Shown here: one piece after another, positions 63,387-64,000 of the stretch
Position numbering within the stretch: the stretch's first letter is position 1
Layout: each line of letters opens with the position of its first letter
Assembly: GCA_049583635.1 (NCBI GenBank)
Contig: JBAUWF010000093.1
Location: forward strand, 1 to 64,000
Reading direction: 5' to 3'
Source: Dokdonella_A sp049583635
GTDB lineage: Bacteria > Pseudomonadota > Gammaproteobacteria > Xanthomonadales > Rhodanobacteraceae
Length of the DNA stretch: 64,000 nucleotides
Program-made: the position numbers and the translations under genes
The notes under the pieces: generated by a model
The model's input: the letters and a program-made list of their open reading frames with translations, nothing else
Database searches by the model: none
What the model was told of the DNA's origin: nothing

Positions 63387-63520
63387 CAGGCAATAATCGG
63401 AAGCAGCGCATCAGGCCCCAGTATAGAGCAGCCGGCGCTGCCGGTGCGCCCCGGGCCTTCGGCTCAAGTATTGCGGTCCGTCCATGAATCACGTCGCCGC
63501 AACCGGATATGCTCGCGAGT

Positions 63521-63796
63521 ATGCCTACCATCGACATACGCCGAACCCATCAACGTGCCTTGGACGACGCCAGGATCGCGATCGAACAGGTCATGCAGTC
63601 GATCGCGATAAAATTCGGCACCCGTCATCGATGGGAGGGCGACCGCGTGGAGTTTTCACGTGGCGGCGTGCAGGGCCATATTGAGGTCGGGTTGCATTCG
63701 GTGCATGTGCACGCCAGGTTGGGACTCTTGCTCGCCGGCATGAAACCGATGATCGAGCGCGAAATCCAGGCCTACTTCGACCGCGCATTTGATTGA
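63521..63796 (+). CDS. Polyhydroxyalkanoic acid system family protein
   Basis: 91 residues, starting MPTIDIRRTHQRALDDARIA. It matches the short PHA_gran_rgn family, found near polyhydroxyalkanoate or other loci in proteobacteria: an alpha/beta sandwich with HRWEGDRVEFSRGGVQGHIE and VRLGLLLAGMK-like (ARLGLLLAGMKPMIEREIQA). The molecular function is not established. The start at 63521 was preferred to 63509 because it matches the family N-terminus. It is divergent from the FHA gene and followed after 79 bp by the acyl-CoA-binding protein gene. Confidence 0.82.
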   Translation: MPTIDIRRTHQRALDDARIAIEQVMQSIAIKFGTRHRWEGDRVEFSRGGVQGHIEVGLHSVHVHARLGLLLAGMKPMIEREIQAYFDRAFD

Positions 63797-63875
63797 CGGT
63801 AGCGGCCCGTTGAAAAACCCTTCCTGCACCCTGTTAGAGTCGAGGACTACGCGAAAGATCGCATCAGGTGATTCC

Positions 63876-64000
63876 ATGTCCGAGATCGAAGCCCGTTTCA
63901 GGCAAGCCGCCGATGACGTCAAGCGGCTGGCGGAACGCCCCGGACACGATACGCTGCTGAAATTGTACGCACTCTACAAACAGGGTACACGGGGCGATGT
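63876..64000 (+). CDS. Acyl-CoA-binding protein (partial, runs off the window)
   Basis: The first 41 residues are visible: MSEIEARFRQAADDVKRLAE, then a segment ending LLKLYALYKQGTRGD. This is the N-terminal half of the ACBP four-helix bundle; LLKLYALYKQ is its signature and the Tyr and Lys contact the CoA. It binds long-chain acyl-CoA in the cytosol. The rest lies beyond position 64000. Confidence 0.85.
   Translation, partial: MSEIEARFRQAADDVKRLAERPGHDTLLKLYALYKQGTRGD

Noticed and set aside
1..64000. tRNA or rRNA genes, CRISPR arrays, insertion sequences, prophage or defence islands
   Set aside because: I looked through the intergenic regions for cloverleaf T-loop motifs, regular repeats, transposase or integrase motifs and defence domains and saw none; nearly all space is taken by conserved chromosomal genes.

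Overview
This is a high-G+C, gene-dense bacterial chromosome segment made almost entirely of housekeeping genes. Protein content and gene order point to a gammaproteobacterium of the Xanthomonadales (Lysobacterales), perhaps a Rhodanobacteraceae-like lineage. The main pointers are ndk-rlmN-pilF-rodZ-yfgM-bamB-der, serC-serA-hisC-aroA-cmk-rpsA-ihfB-lapA-lapB, divergent rne/rluC, and a 41-residue L36 of the YkgO type. The genus is an inference. I see no rRNA, tRNA, CRISPR array, prophage, insertion sequence or complete mobile element.

Layout. 1-3.3 kb: edge fragment, exported GH36-like glycosidase, small GNAT acetyltransferase, BON-domain protein. 3.4-9.5 kb: rne and rluC divergent, phhB and nfuA divergent, with an IscR-like operator at nfuA. 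9.6-10.4 kb: two exported monohaem cytochromes c. 10.6-18.3 kb: an RND efflux operon with one membrane-fusion lipoprotein and two dissimilar permeases. 18.3-24.6 kb: a DUF349 protein and a TraB-type membrane protein, then the agmatine-to-putrescine genes aguB and aguA and a small secreted protein. 24.8-26.0 kb: rpmJ and an aldo/keto reductase. 26.5-31.3 kb: tadA, guaA, guaB, folD. 31.5-34.9 kb: a DUF1244 protein and the molybdenum-cofactor genes moeB (rhodanese fusion), moeA, mobA. 35.0-42.2 kb: der, bamB, yfgM, rodZ, pilF, rlmN, ndk, all on the minus strand. 42.4-46.1 kb: a two-gene fatty-acid beta-oxidation unit. 46.1-48.9 kb: a decayed AraC-type regulator, an unknown lipoprotein and a trans-sulfuration enzyme. 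48.9-54.2 kb: galU, a CapD-type epimerase/dehydratase, a WecA-type glycosyl transferase, lapB, lapA. 54.4-62.5 kb: ihfB, rpsA, cmk, aroA, hisC, a pheA scar, serA, serC. 62.6-64 kb: a double FHA protein, a PHA-system protein and the start of an acyl-CoA-binding protein.

How the genes work together. The serC-to-cmk run makes serine, shikimate-derived aromatic precursors and CMP/CDP; the guaB/guaA/folD/tadA block serves purine, one-carbon and tRNA metabolism; the der-to-ndk block combines ribosome assembly, outer-membrane protein assembly, cell shape, type IV pili and RNA modification; the galU-to-lapA block belongs to surface polysaccharide and LPS control.

Most notable observations: (1) the 179-bp gap between serA and hisC looks like a deletion scar of pheA, keeping a strong ribosome-binding site, the first codons and a C-terminal end that still overlaps the hisC start; (2) the second RND permease lacks residues of the canonical proton relay that the first one keeps; (3) a perfect IscR-like palindrome lies over the -10 of nfuA; (4) a frameshifted AraC-family DNA-binding domain lies behind the thiolase gene. 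I found no clear undescribed multi-gene system. Starts were chosen from family alignment, Shine-Dalgarno matches and overlaps; several are marked uncertain.
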